A stretch of DNA of 64,000 bases, taken from positions 85,913-149,912 of the forward strand of contig NZ_JAGOPN010000019.1 of assembly GCF_017991995.1 (NCBI RefSeq), in the 5' to 3' direction. Positions 8,418 to 16,722 of this stretch are shown in pieces (the stretch's first letter is position 1; every line of letters starts with the position of its first letter). A model generated the notes under the pieces. It had not been told where the DNA came from, searched no databases, and saw only the letters and a list, made by a program, of their open reading frames with translations. The stretch comes from Pseudacidovorax sp. (lineage in GTDB: Bacteria; Pseudomonadota; Gammaproteobacteria; Burkholderiales; Burkholderiaceae_C). A program made the translations under genes and the position numbers.

Positions 8418-8902
8418 CGGCGGCCGCCATGATGCTGTCCCTGCCCACGGCGGCCCAGGTGGAGCGCTCGCTCGGCCTGCTGCTGCGGCGCGCCGTGGAG
8501 GCGTCGATGCAGCCGGCCGCCACCCGCTGCCGTTTCGCGGCCGCCGGCAGCTACCACGGCGGCGACCGCGCGCCGCTGGCCTGGCTCGCGGCCGACCTGC
8601 CGCTGGCCGCGCACCTGGCGGCCGCGCTGTCGCTGGTGCCGGCCGACGCCGCCGACGACCGGGTGCGCGCCGGCGTCCTGGACGACACGCTGCGCGAGAA
8701 CTTCGCCGAGGTGCTCAACGTGGGGGCACGGCTGATCGTGCGCGACGACGCCGGCCGCCTGACCCTGCTGCAGACCGCCTTCGGCGAGCCCGCCGTCGCC
8801 GCCCTGCTGCCGCCCGCCACCGCGCGCCTGCGCCGGGCCGTGTTCAAGGTCGAGGTGGACGGCTACGCCGAGGGGCTGCTGGGCCTGTGGGGCGCCGCAT
8901 GA
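8414..8902 (+). CDS. CheC/CheX-like chemotaxis protein (putative CheY phosphatase)
   Basis: This 162-residue protein has no strong overall family signature. The segment around residues 91-106 (LDDTLRENFAEVLNVGAR) resembles the active helix of the CheC/CheX/FliY group. It carries Glu99-x2-Asn102, followed 24 residues later by a proline. Only one such motif is visible, whereas CheC usually has two. It is fused by ATGA overlaps to cheY before it and the CheZ-like gene after it, which supports a role in CheY control. A non-enzymatic CheY- or receptor-binding role is the main alternative. Confidence 0.5.
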   Translation: MTAAAMMLSLPTAAQVERSLGLLLRRAVEASMQPAATRCRFAAAGSYHGGDRAPLAWLAADLPLAAHLAAALSLVPADAADDRVRAGVLDDTLRENFAEVLNVGARLIVRDDAGRLTLLQTAFGEPAVAALLPPATARLRRAVFKVEVDGYAEGLLGLWGAA

Positions 8903-9312
8903 ACGCGCCACTGCCCGTCGACAGCCGCAGCCTGGCGGCGCAACTCGAGGCGGGCGCCCAGGAGCTGGCGCTGGCCGGCGCCATGCTGGCGCAGGCCATG
9001 GGCGACCTGCGCGCCGGCTTCGTGCAGGTGGCCGGCGCGCAGACCGATTCGGACGTCGCGGTCCGCACGGCCCTGCGGCAGGTGATGGTGGCCCTGCAGG
9101 CCGAAGACACGCTGGGCCAGTTGCTGCAGGCCGCCCAGCGGCGGCAGTCGCAGCTGGCCGGTGCCCTGCGCCATGCCGCCGCCGACACCGCCTCGACCGG
9201 CGCGGCGCGGCGATTGCCGGCCTGGCCGCCCGCGGCCGCCTGGGGCGATGCGCACGGCACCGCCTGCCCCACGCCTGGCGCCCCCGGCGCGGGCACCCAT
9301 GAATTCTTCTGA
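8899..9312 (+). CDS. Short helical CheZ-like protein (putative)
   Basis: This 137-residue, mostly helical, alanine-rich protein overlaps the preceding gene by ATGA. Residues 67-76 read LQAEDTLGQL. This resembles the CheZ catalytic segment FQDLTGQ, giving Asp70-x3-Gln74 in the positions of the CheZ Asp and Gln that attack CheY-phosphate. It is much shorter than CheZ (about 210 residues) and lacks an obvious C-terminal CheY-binding helix. The assignment rests on this motif plus location, so an unknown chemotaxis accessory protein is an equally fair description. The C-terminal 40 residues are proline/glycine-rich. Confidence 0.5.
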   Translation: MNAPLPVDSRSLAAQLEAGAQELALAGAMLAQAMGDLRAGFVQVAGAQTDSDVAVRTALRQVMVALQAEDTLGQLLQAAQRRQSQLAGALRHAAADTASTGAARRLPAWPPAAAWGDAHGTACPTPGAPGAGTHEFF

Positions 9313-9327
9313 CCCGAAAGCGTCCTC

Positions 9328-11034
9328 ATGCGCCTGAACAACTTCAAGACCGGCAGCCGGCTCGCGGCGGCCTTCCTTCTCGTGCTGATCGTCACCGGCC
9401 TGGTGGCGGCCCTGGGCGTCTCGCGGCTGCGGACGCTGCGCGAGGCGCTGGACTACCAGGCCAACGTCGTCCACGAGCGCGAGGTGCTGGCCCAGCAGTG
9501 GGCGGCCGACATCCGGCTGAACATGGTGCGGTCCCTGGGCCTGCTGCACAGCCGCGACGGCGCCTATGTGCAGGCCCTCTCGCGCGAGACCCAGGCCACG
9601 TCGCAGCGCATCGGCGAGATGGCCCGCCGCGTGGCCGACTCGGCCACCGACGACGACGGCCGCCGGCACATCGCGCGCGTGGTGGCCGACCGCGCGGCCT
9701 ACACCCGGCTGCGCGAGGAACTCTTCGCCGCCCATTCGGCCGGCCGTGCCATGACGGCCGAGGAGGAGCAGGCGCTCGTCGCGCACGGCGATGCCTACCT
9801 GGCGGCCCTGGAGCGCGTGAGCGAGGACATCCGGGCCGACGGCAACCGCCATCGCCAGCACACGATCGACACGCTGCGCAGCGGCGAATGGATGATCGTG
9901 ATCGGTGGCCTGGCGGCGGTGCTGCTGGGCGGGCTGTGCTCGGTGCTGGTCACGCGCTCGATCACCCGGCCCATCGCCGGCGCCTCGGGCGTAGCCGAAT
10001 CGGTGGCGGCGGGGGACCTGACCGCGCGCGTCCATGCCGAGGGCCGCGACGAGACGGCCCGCCTGCTGCACAGCCTGGAGGCCATGCGCGGCAAGCTGGC
10101 CTCGGTGGTCAGCGAAGTGCGCCGCAATGCCGACGGCCTGGCCTCGGCCAGCCGCGAGATCGCGGCGGGCAGCAGCGACCTGTCGGCCCGCACCGAGCAG
10201 CAGGCCTCGGCGCTGGAGGAGACGGCCGCCTCGATGGAGCAGCTCAACACCACCGTGCGCCACAACTCCGAGCATGCGCAGAAGGCCAGCGAGCTGGCCA
10301 CGCGCGCCTCGCAGGTGGCGGCCGAGGGCGGCACCGTGGTGGCGCAGGTGGTGCAGACCATGCGCGGCATCGCCGACAGCGCGGGCCGCATCTCCGAGAT
10401 CATCGGCGTGATCGACGGCATCGCCTTCCAGACCAACATCCTGGCGCTCAACGCGGCCGTGGAGGCCGCACGCGCCGGCGAGCAGGGCCGCGGCTTCGCG
10501 GTGGTGGCCAGCGAGGTGCGGGCGCTGGCCCAGCGCAGCGCCGAGGCGGCCAAGGAGATCAAGTCGCTCATCACCGCCAGCGTGGAGACCGTGGCCCACG
10601 GCTCGGACCTGGCCGACCAGGCCGGCAGCACCATGGAGCAGGTGGTGGGCGCGATCCGCGGCGTGGCCCAGGTGGCCGGCGAGATCAGCGCCGCCAGCCG
10701 CGAGCAGAGCCTGGGCGTGGCCCAGGTGGGCCAGGCGGTGGTGCAGATGGACCAGGCCACGCAGCAGAACGCCGCGGTGGTGGAGGAACTGTCGGCCGCC
10801 GCCGCCGTGCTCAAGGAGCAGGCCGAGCACCTGGTGCGCAGCGTGGCGGTCTTCCGCCTGGGTGCCGATGCCACGGTGGCCGCGGCGCCGCCCGCGCGCA
10901 AGCCCCGCGGCGCGACGGCCGCCGTGGCCGCCACCGGCCCGGCCGGGCGCGCCAGGCCGGCACCGCGGCGTCTGTCGGCCCCCGCGCCCGTGCTGGCCGG
11001 TGCCGGGGCCGAAGCGGGCTGGGAATCCTTCTGA
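9328..11034 (+). CDS. Methyl-accepting chemotaxis protein with CheR/CheB tether
   Basis: This 568-residue classical receptor has membrane helices at about 11-33 and 190-212 enclosing a four-helix-type periplasmic sensor, then HAMP (about 213-265) and the signalling domain with [20 protein letters not shown]. The very last residues are GWESF, a good match to the xWxxF pentapeptide (NWETF type) that docks CheR and CheB. In between is a flexible Ala/Pro-rich linker of about 50 residues. The ligand is unknown. It lies in the middle of the che operon with no strong own ribosome site. Confidence 0.9.
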   Translation: MRLNNFKTGSRLAAAFLLVLIVTGLVAALGVSRLRTLREALDYQANVVHEREVLAQQWAADIRLNMVRSLGLLHSRDGAYVQALSRETQATSQRIGEMARRVADSATDDDGRRHIARVVADRAAYTRLREELFAAHSAGRAMTAEEEQALVAHGDAYLAALERVSEDIRADGNRHRQHTIDTLRSGEWMIVIGGLAAVLLGGLCSVLVTRSITRPIAGASGVAESVAAGDLTARVHAEGRDETARLLHSLEAMRGKLASVVSEVRRNADGLASASREIAAGSSDLSARTEQQASALEETAASMEQLNTTVRHNSEHAQKASELATRASQVAAEGGTVVAQVVQTMRGIADSAGRISEIIGVIDGIAFQTNILALNAAVEAARAGEQGRGFAVVASEVRALAQRSAEAAKEIKSLITASVETVAHGSDLADQAGSTMEQVVGAIRGVAQVAGEISAASREQSLGVAQVGQAVVQMDQATQQNAAVVEELSAAAAVLKEQAEHLVRSVAVFRLGADATVAAAPPARKPRGATAAVAATGPAGRARPAPRRLSAPAPVLAGAGAEAGWESF

Positions 11035-11054
11035 CGCGCGGGGAGAAGCAAGCC

Positions 11055-11423
11055 ATGAACAAGACCGTCATGACCGTGGACGATTCCCCCTCGATCCGCC
11101 AGATGGTGGCGATGACGCTGCGCATGGGCGGCTACGCCGTGGTCGAGGCCGCCGACGGTGCCGAGGCGCTGGACAAGCTGGCCGGCGGCGTGCACGTGGA
11201 CGCCATCGTCACCGACCAGAACATGCCGCATGTGGACGGCCTGACCTTCACCCGCCGTCTGCGTGGGCAGGCGCAGCATGCGCGCACGCCGATCCTGATG
11301 CTGACCACCGAGTCCAGCGTCGAGATGAAGGCCGCCGGCCGCGCGGCAGGCCTGACGGGCTGGATGGTCAAGCCCTTCGACCCGAAGACGCTGATCGCGG
11401 TGATCGGCAAGGTGCTGGCGTGA
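11055..11423 (+). CDS. cheY: CheY-type response regulator (second copy)
   Basis: This 122-residue single receiver has VDDSPSIRQM at the start, phospho-Asp in IVTDQNMP, the TTE switch segment and the lysine in MVKPFDP. It directly precedes cheA, the usual place of the CheY in Burkholderiales che operons. A GGGAG ribosome site lies about nine bases upstream. It differs clearly from the cheY at 8055-8417, so the two are not recent duplicates. Confidence 0.85.
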   Translation: MNKTVMTVDDSPSIRQMVAMTLRMGGYAVVEAADGAEALDKLAGGVHVDAIVTDQNMPHVDGLTFTRRLRGQAQHARTPILMLTTESSVEMKAAGRAAGLTGWMVKPFDPKTLIAVIGKVLA

Positions 11424-11445
11424 GCGGCACTGCAGGAGCGCGGCC

Positions 11446-13422
11446 ATGAAAGTGGATCTCAGCGAATTCGTCGGCATCTTCGTGGAGGAGGCCCGCGAGC
11501 ACCTGGACGCGATGGAGTCGCTGCTGCTCGCCCTCAGCCCCAACCGGGTCGACGGCGAGATGCTGAACGCGCTGTTCCGGGCGGCGCATTCCATCAAGGG
11601 CGGGGCCGCCACCTTCGGCCTCGACGAGGTCGCCGGGCTCGCGCATGTGGCGGAGTCGCTGCTGGACCGGCTGCGCGACCAGCGGCTGGCGCTCAGCGCC
11701 GACATCGTCGATGCGCTGCTGGTGGGCACCGACGTGATGCGGGCGCAGATCGCCGCCTTCGAGGGCCAGGCCGCGGTGCCGGCGCCCCAGGTGGAGGCGG
11801 CGCGGGCCCAACTGTCGGCGCTGGCCGGTCCGGTGGCGGTGCCCGCGCCGGCGGCCTGGCCGGCCCTCCCGGCCGAGGCGCCGCTGGCGACGCCGCCGTC
11901 CGCCGCGCTGCCCGCGCCTGTGGTTGGCGCCGGCGAAGCGAACGAAGCGACTGAAGCCGCCGGGTCCCTGGCCGGCGAGGGCGTGGCCTTCGGCTTCTTC
12001 GACGACGTGCCCGAGCCCTCGGCCGAGGCCCGGCCGGTGCCGGGCGCGGGCGCTGGTGCTGGTGCTGGTGCGGTCGCCGACGTCTGTGCCGTGCTGCCAG
12101 CGTCGTCCGCCATGGCCGAGCCGCCCGCCGTGGCCGCGTCCGCCGGCCTGCCGGCGCCCTCGGCCGGGGCGGGCGCGGCGCATGCGGGTCACGAATCCAG
12201 CTCCATCCGCGTGAGCGTCGACAAGGTCGACCAGATCATCAACCTGGTGGGCGAGCTGGTGATCATCCAGTCCATGCTGGCCCAGCATGCGCTGGGCGAC
12301 ACGCCGCAGCAGGTCGAGCGGCTGCGCAGCGGCCTGGACCTGCTGGACCGCAACACCCGCGGCCTGCAGGAGGCCGCCATGGCCATCCGCATGATGCCGA
12401 TCTCGGCCGTGTTCAGCCGCTTCCCCCGCCTGGCGCGCGACTTGGCGCAGCGCCTGGGCAAGGAGGTGGAGATCCGCCTGGACGGCGAGGGCACCGAGCT
12501 GGACAAGGGCCTGATCGAGCGCATCGTCGACCCGCTCACGCACCTGGTGCGCAACAGCCTGGACCATGGGCTGGAACTGCCCGCCGAGCGCCTGGCCGCA
12601 GGCAAGCCGGCGGCGGGCTCCATCACCCTCGCGGCCCGGCACGAGGGCGGAAGCGTCGTGATCGAGGTGGCCGACGACGGCCGCGGGCTTGACCGCGAGC
12701 GCATCCTGGCCAAGGCGCGCGAGCGCGGCATGGCCGTGCCCGAGCAGCCCACCGATGCGCAGGTGTGGGCGCTGATCTTCGAGGCCGGCTTCTCCACCGC
12801 GGCGGCGGTCACCGACGTCTCGGGCCGCGGCGTGGGCATGGACGTGGTCCGCCGCAACATCCAGGCCCTGGGCGGGCGGGTGGACATCCACAGCGAGAAG
12901 GGCCGCGGCACGCGCATCGCGGTACGGCTGCCGCTCACGCTGGCCATCCTCGATGGCCTGTCGGTGGCCTGCGGCGGCGAGGTCTTCATCGTGCCGCTGG
13001 CCTTCATCGTCGAATCGCTGCGGGCCGAGGGCGACGCCGTGCGCAGCGTGGCCGGCGCGGGCCGCGTGCTGCGCATCCGTGGGCGCTATCTGCCCGTGGT
13101 GGCGCTGCACGAGGTGCTGGGCCTGCCCGGCGGCACGCCGCCCGGCGCGGACGGCATCTTCATCGTGCTGGAGACCGAGGGTCAGCGCGTCGCACTCTTC
13201 GTGGACGCGCTGCTGGGCCAGCACCAGGTCGTCATCAAGAGCCTGGAGGCCAACTACCGCAAGGTGGCGGGCATCTCGGGCGCCACCATCATGGGCGACG
13301 GCCGCGTCGCGCTGATCCTCGATGCGGCGGGACTGGGCCGTCAGGCGGCCTCGTCCGGCCGCCTGCCGTCGCCGCTGGAGAGCGCGGGCGCCTTCCTTTC
13401 CACCGAACCCCTTCCTGCCTGA
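11446..13422 (+). CDS. cheA: Chemotaxis histidine kinase CheA
   Basis: This 658-residue kinase starts with an HPt (P1) domain with His48 in AAHSIKGGAATFG. A long Ala/Pro-rich linker of about 140 residues follows, in which no P2 CheY-binding domain is recognisable. Then come P3 dimerisation, the P4 ATPase (NSLDHGLE, DDGRGLD, GRGVGMDVV) and the P5 CheW-like domain. It phosphorylates both CheYs and CheB in the receptor array at the membrane. AGGAG precedes the ATG. The apparent lack of P2 may mean weaker or different CheY docking; a diverged P2 inside the linker cannot be excluded by eye. Confidence 0.95.
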   Translation: MKVDLSEFVGIFVEEAREHLDAMESLLLALSPNRVDGEMLNALFRAAHSIKGGAATFGLDEVAGLAHVAESLLDRLRDQRLALSADIVDALLVGTDVMRAQIAAFEGQAAVPAPQVEAARAQLSALAGPVAVPAPAAWPALPAEAPLATPPSAALPAPVVGAGEANEATEAAGSLAGEGVAFGFFDDVPEPSAEARPVPGAGAGAGAGAVADVCAVLPASSAMAEPPAVAASAGLPAPSAGAGAAHAGHESSSIRVSVDKVDQIINLVGELVIIQSMLAQHALGDTPQQVERLRSGLDLLDRNTRGLQEAAMAIRMMPISAVFSRFPRLARDLAQRLGKEVEIRLDGEGTELDKGLIERIVDPLTHLVRNSLDHGLELPAERLAAGKPAAGSITLAARHEGGSVVIEVADDGRGLDRERILAKARERGMAVPEQPTDAQVWALIFEAGFSTAAAVTDVSGRGVGMDVVRRNIQALGGRVDIHSEKGRGTRIAVRLPLTLAILDGLSVACGGEVFIVPLAFIVESLRAEGDAVRSVAGAGRVLRIRGRYLPVVALHEVLGLPGGTPPGADGIFIVLETEGQRVALFVDALLGQHQVVIKSLEANYRKVAGISGATIMGDGRVALILDAAGLGRQAASSGRLPSPLESAGAFLSTEPLPA

Positions 13423-13430
13423 GGCTCCTC

Positions 13431-13907
13431 ATGCGCGCTGCCGAATCCGCCATTCCCGCCGCCGAACTCGCCGCCCAGATGGCGCAGACCGGCATCCTCA
13501 CCTTCCGGCTCGACACCGAGCACTACGGCATCGACATCCTCAAGGTGCAGGAGATCCGCAGCTACGAGCCGGTCACCCGCATCCCGCAGGCCGATCCGGC
13601 GGTGCGCGGCGTGATCAACCTGCGCGGCGCCATCGTGCCCATCGTGGACCTGCGGCTGCGCTTCGGCCTGCCGCAGGCCGACTGCGACCGCTTCACCGCC
13701 GTCATCATCGTCAACGTCGGGGCCAAGGTCATCGGCATGGTGGTGGACGGCGTCTCGGAGGTGGTCACGCTCGCGGCCGAGCAGGTGCAGCCCCGGCCCG
13801 ACATGGCCGCGGTCGACCTGTCGTGCATCACCGGCCTGGCCACGCTGCAGGACCGCATGGTCATGCTGCTGGACCTGGAGGCGCTGCTGGCCCACGTGGC
13901 GCAGTGA
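13431..13907 (+). CDS. cheW: Chemotaxis coupling protein CheW
   Basis: This 158-residue CheW domain starts at GILTFRLDTEHYGIDILKVQEI and includes the conserved VRGVINLRGAIVPIVDLR segment. It links the receptors to CheA P5. It follows cheA by eight bases. The stop overlaps the GTG proposed for cheR. It is the only stand-alone CheW in the window. Confidence 0.95.
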   Translation: MRAAESAIPAAELAAQMAQTGILTFRLDTEHYGIDILKVQEIRSYEPVTRIPQADPAVRGVINLRGAIVPIVDLRLRFGLPQADCDRFTAVIIVNVGAKVIGMVVDGVSEVVTLAAEQVQPRPDMAAVDLSCITGLATLQDRMVMLLDLEALLAHVAQ

Positions 13908-14770
13908 GCAATTCCGCCGCCGCCATGCATGCGCCGACCGTGTCCGCACGCGAGTTCGACTACGGCCCGGCCGACTTCGATCGCGTGCGCCGCCTGATCC
14001 ACGCGCGTGCCGGCATCGCCCTGGCCGAGAGCAAGGAGGCGATGGTCTACAGCCGGCTGTCGCGGCGGCTGCGCAGCTGCGGCATCGGGCGCTTTCGCGA
14101 CTACCTGGACGCGCTGGAAGGCGATGCCGCCCAGCCCGAGTGGGAGCAGTTCGTCAACGCGCTGACCACCAACCTCACGGCCTTCTTCCGCGAGCCGCAC
14201 CACTTTCCGGTGCTGATGCGCCACCTGCGCGGCCTGCGGCGGCAGCGGGCGCTTCGCGTGTGGAGCTGCGCCGCCTCCACCGGCGAGGAGCCGTATTCCA
14301 TCGCCATGGCCGCCGCGCAGGAGTGGGCCAGCCCCAGTCCGCCGCTGGAGATCCTGGCGACCGACCTGGACACCCGCGTGCTGGCGACGGCCGAGGCCGG
14401 CGTCTACGACCAGGAGCGCGTCGAGCGGCTGCCGCCCGATCAACTGCAGCGCCACTTCCTGCGCGGAACCGGCGCCAACGCGGGCCGGGTGCGCGTGCGG
14501 CCCGAGCTGCGGGCCCTTCTGGCCTTCCGGCCGCTGAACCTGCTGGCGCCCGACTGGCCTGCGCTGGCGCCCTTCGACGCCATCTTCTGCCGCAACGTCA
14601 TGATCTATTTCGACAAGCCCACGCAATACCAGGTGCTGCGCAAGCTCGCCCGCCTGCTGGAGCCCGACGGGCTGCTCTTCGTCGGCCATTCGGAAAGCCT
14701 GCTGTTCGCCTCGGACCTGTTCCGGCTGCGGGCGCAGACCGTGTACGAGCGCGTGAAGGCGGGGCCATGA
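13904..14770 (+). CDS. cheR: Chemotaxis methyltransferase CheR
   Basis: This protein of about 288 residues methylates receptor glutamates using S-adenosylmethionine. It has the N-terminal helical domain, then the Rossmann core with SCAASTGEEPYSIAM (SAM loop), ATDLDTRVL, and FCRNVMIYFD. The GTG at 13904 overlaps the cheW stop (GTGA) and is taken as the start. An ATG at 13925, seven codons later, is an equally possible start, since neither has a clear ribosome site. The pentapeptide at the end of the MCP at 9328-11034 would be its docking site. Confidence 0.9.
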   Translation: MSNSAAAMHAPTVSAREFDYGPADFDRVRRLIHARAGIALAESKEAMVYSRLSRRLRSCGIGRFRDYLDALEGDAAQPEWEQFVNALTTNLTAFFREPHHFPVLMRHLRGLRRQRALRVWSCAASTGEEPYSIAMAAAQEWASPSPPLEILATDLDTRVLATAEAGVYDQERVERLPPDQLQRHFLRGTGANAGRVRVRPELRALLAFRPLNLLAPDWPALAPFDAIFCRNVMIYFDKPTQYQVLRKLARLLEPDGLLFVGHSESLLFASDLFRLRAQTVYERVKAGP

Positions 14771-14801
14771 GACGCGCAGCCGCCCGCAACGGAGCCCGCC
14801 G

Positions 14802-15413
14802 ATGAGCATGGACCTGCATCCGGCCGGCAGCGGCACGCTGCACTACGAGACCGTCTTCGGTCGCCGCGGCGTGCGCGTGCTGCCCGGCGAGTTCCACGCC
14901 ACCGCCGACGACCTGGTGCTCGTGACCGTGCTGGGCTCATGCGTGGCGGCCTGCATCCGCGATGCCGAACGGGGCGTGGGCGGCATGAACCACTTCATGC
15001 TGCCCGACGCCGGCCCCGCCACCGGGCCGGCCGATTCGGCCCCGGCGCGCTACGGCAGCTATGCCATGGAGGTGCTGATCAACCAGCTGGTCAAGCTGGG
15101 CGCCCGCCGGAACCGGCTGGAGGCCAAGGTGTTCGGCGGTGCCAATGTGATCCCCGGCATGAACCAGGTCAACATCGGCCACCGCAACGCCCGCTTCGTG
15201 CTCGACTTCCTGGCGACCGAACGCATCCCGGTGCGGGCGCAGGACCTGGCCAACACCTGCCCGCGCAAGGTGGCGTACTTTCCCCGCACCGGTGAAGCCC
15301 GCGTCAAGCGGCTGAACGAGGCGCTGCCGGCCAGCGTGGCGTGCCGCGAGCAGTCCTACCAGGCCAGCCTGGCCCGCACGCCGGTGGCCGGCGCCATCGA
15401 GCTCTTCGACTGA
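14802..15413 (+). CDS. cheD: Receptor glutamine deamidase CheD
   Basis: The 203-residue protein deamidates selected receptor glutamines. The catalytic cysteine lies in VLGSCVAACI and the histidine in GGMNHFMLP, with the KVFGGANV stretch also conserved. In organisms with CheC, CheD is often regulated by it, which is relevant to the CheC-like gene at 8414-8902. A GGAG ribosome site is present. The stop overlaps the cheB start in a TGATG arrangement. Confidence 0.95.
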   Translation: MSMDLHPAGSGTLHYETVFGRRGVRVLPGEFHATADDLVLVTVLGSCVAACIRDAERGVGGMNHFMLPDAGPATGPADSAPARYGSYAMEVLINQLVKLGARRNRLEAKVFGGANVIPGMNQVNIGHRNARFVLDFLATERIPVRAQDLANTCPRKVAYFPRTGEARVKRLNEALPASVACREQSYQASLARTPVAGAIELFD

Positions 15414-16540
15414 TGCCGGACGAGCGCCTGCGCATCCTGGTGGTGGACGATTCGGCGCTGGTGCGCCAGGTGCTGTGCGCCATCATCGATGCGCAGCCCG
15501 ACATGCAGGCCGTGGCCACTGCCGGCGACGCCGCCGCGGCCCGGTCGCGCATCGCGGCGCTGGCGCCCGACGCGCTGACGCTGGACATCCAGCTGCCGGG
15601 CATGAACGGCCTGGACTTCCTGCGCGAGCTGGCCGGCGGGCCGTCGCTGCCGGTACTGATCGTGGCCACGCCCACCGACGCCGAGGCGCAGGTCGCCCGG
15701 CAGGCCCGCGCGCTGGGCGCCTGCGGCGTGCTGCCCAAGCCGCGCCTGGGCGTGGCGCAGGGCCTGCGCGACGACGGCGACGCGATCTGCCAGGCCTTGC
15801 GCCAGGCGGTGCAGGAGACGCGGGCCGCGCGCGCGGCCGAGACGGCCCGTGCGCGGCCGGCAGCGGCCACCGCCCGCACCGACGACGGCCCGGCGGCGGG
15901 CGCCGATCGTGGGCCCGGCCCGGCGGCACCGCCCGGGCGCCGGGCGTGGCGGGGCGAGCGCGTCATCGTCGCCGGCGCCTCGACCGGCGGCACCGAGGCC
16001 TTGCTGCAGTTCCTGGCCCAGCTGCCGCCGCACTGTCCGCCCGTCCTGGTGGTGCAGCACATGCCGGCCGGCTTCACCCGCAGCTTCGCCGACCGGCTGG
16101 ACCGCCACCTGCCGCTGCGCGTCGGCGAGGCCCGGGACGGCGAGCCGCTGCGTGCCGGGCAGGCGCTCATCGCGCCGGGCAGCCACCATCTGGCCGTCCG
16201 GCGCGATGAGCAGGGCCGGCTGGAGGCGGCGCTGCTGGCGACGCCCCCGGTCAACCGGCACCGGCCGTCGGTCGACGTGCTCTTCGACAGCGCCGCCCGG
16301 CTGCTGGGCCGGCGCGCCTGCGGCGTGCTGATGACCGGCATGGGCCGCGACGGCGCCGCCGGCCTGCTGGCGCTGCGCCGCGCCGGCGCCCTGACCTATG
16401 CGCAGGACGAGGCCAGCTGCGTCGTCTTCGGCATGCCCCGCGAGGCCATCGCGCTGGGTGCGGCGGGCCGGGTGCTGCCCCTGGCGCAACTGGGCGAGGC
16501 GCTGATGCAGGACCTCGGCGATGCCGGTGCGGCGGCGTAG
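15413..16540 (+). CDS. cheB: Chemotaxis methylesterase CheB
   Basis: The 375-residue protein has a receiver (phospho-Asp58 in TLDIQLPG) joined by an Ala/Pro linker of about 45 residues to the esterase domain. The catalytic triad is visible: Ser190 in GASTGGTEAL, His216 in VVQHMP and Asp313 in MTGMGRDGA. It removes methyl groups from receptors when phosphorylated by CheA. It is the last gene of the operon; the terminator follows about 140 bases downstream. Confidence 0.95.
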   Translation: MPDERLRILVVDDSALVRQVLCAIIDAQPDMQAVATAGDAAAARSRIAALAPDALTLDIQLPGMNGLDFLRELAGGPSLPVLIVATPTDAEAQVARQARALGACGVLPKPRLGVAQGLRDDGDAICQALRQAVQETRAARAAETARARPAAATARTDDGPAAGADRGPGPAAPPGRRAWRGERVIVAGASTGGTEALLQFLAQLPPHCPPVLVVQHMPAGFTRSFADRLDRHLPLRVGEARDGEPLRAGQALIAPGSHHLAVRRDEQGRLEAALLATPPVNRHRPSVDVLFDSAARLLGRRACGVLMTGMGRDGAAGLLALRRAGALTYAQDEASCVVFGMPREAIALGAAGRVLPLAQLGEALMQDLGDAGAAA

Positions 16541-16677
16541 GGATGCGCCGGGGCCGCCGCGGCGTCCGGCGGGGCCCTGGGGCGGTGCTACATTAGCGCC
16601 CGCGCCGCGCGACCCCCGCGAGGCGATGCGGGAGGTTACCGACCAGCCGGGCGAAGCCGGTTCCGGCGGTGCCTTCG

Positions 16678-16700
16678 AGGCCCCTCGACGGGGCTTTTTT
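16678..16700 (+). terminator. Rho-independent terminator of the chemotaxis operon
   Basis: The stem GCCCC/GGGGC with a five-base loop is followed by six T residues. It lies about 140 bases after cheB and before the next plus-strand gene. Just upstream (16654-16664) is the motif AAGCCGGTTCC, also found in the dispersed repeats at 30383 and 33110. Confidence 0.8.
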
Positions 16701-16722
16701 CTTTCTGGGCCAACAGCAGCGC

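Noticed and set aside
9498..11054. A larger frame joining the MCP region to the second cheY
   Set aside because: Only the last 122 residues form a receiver; the rest is the MCP read out of frame.
12041..12075. Short GCT/GGT-rich repeat in cheA
   Set aside because: It is a simple Gly/Ala linker repeat between P1 and P3, not a mobile or regulatory element.
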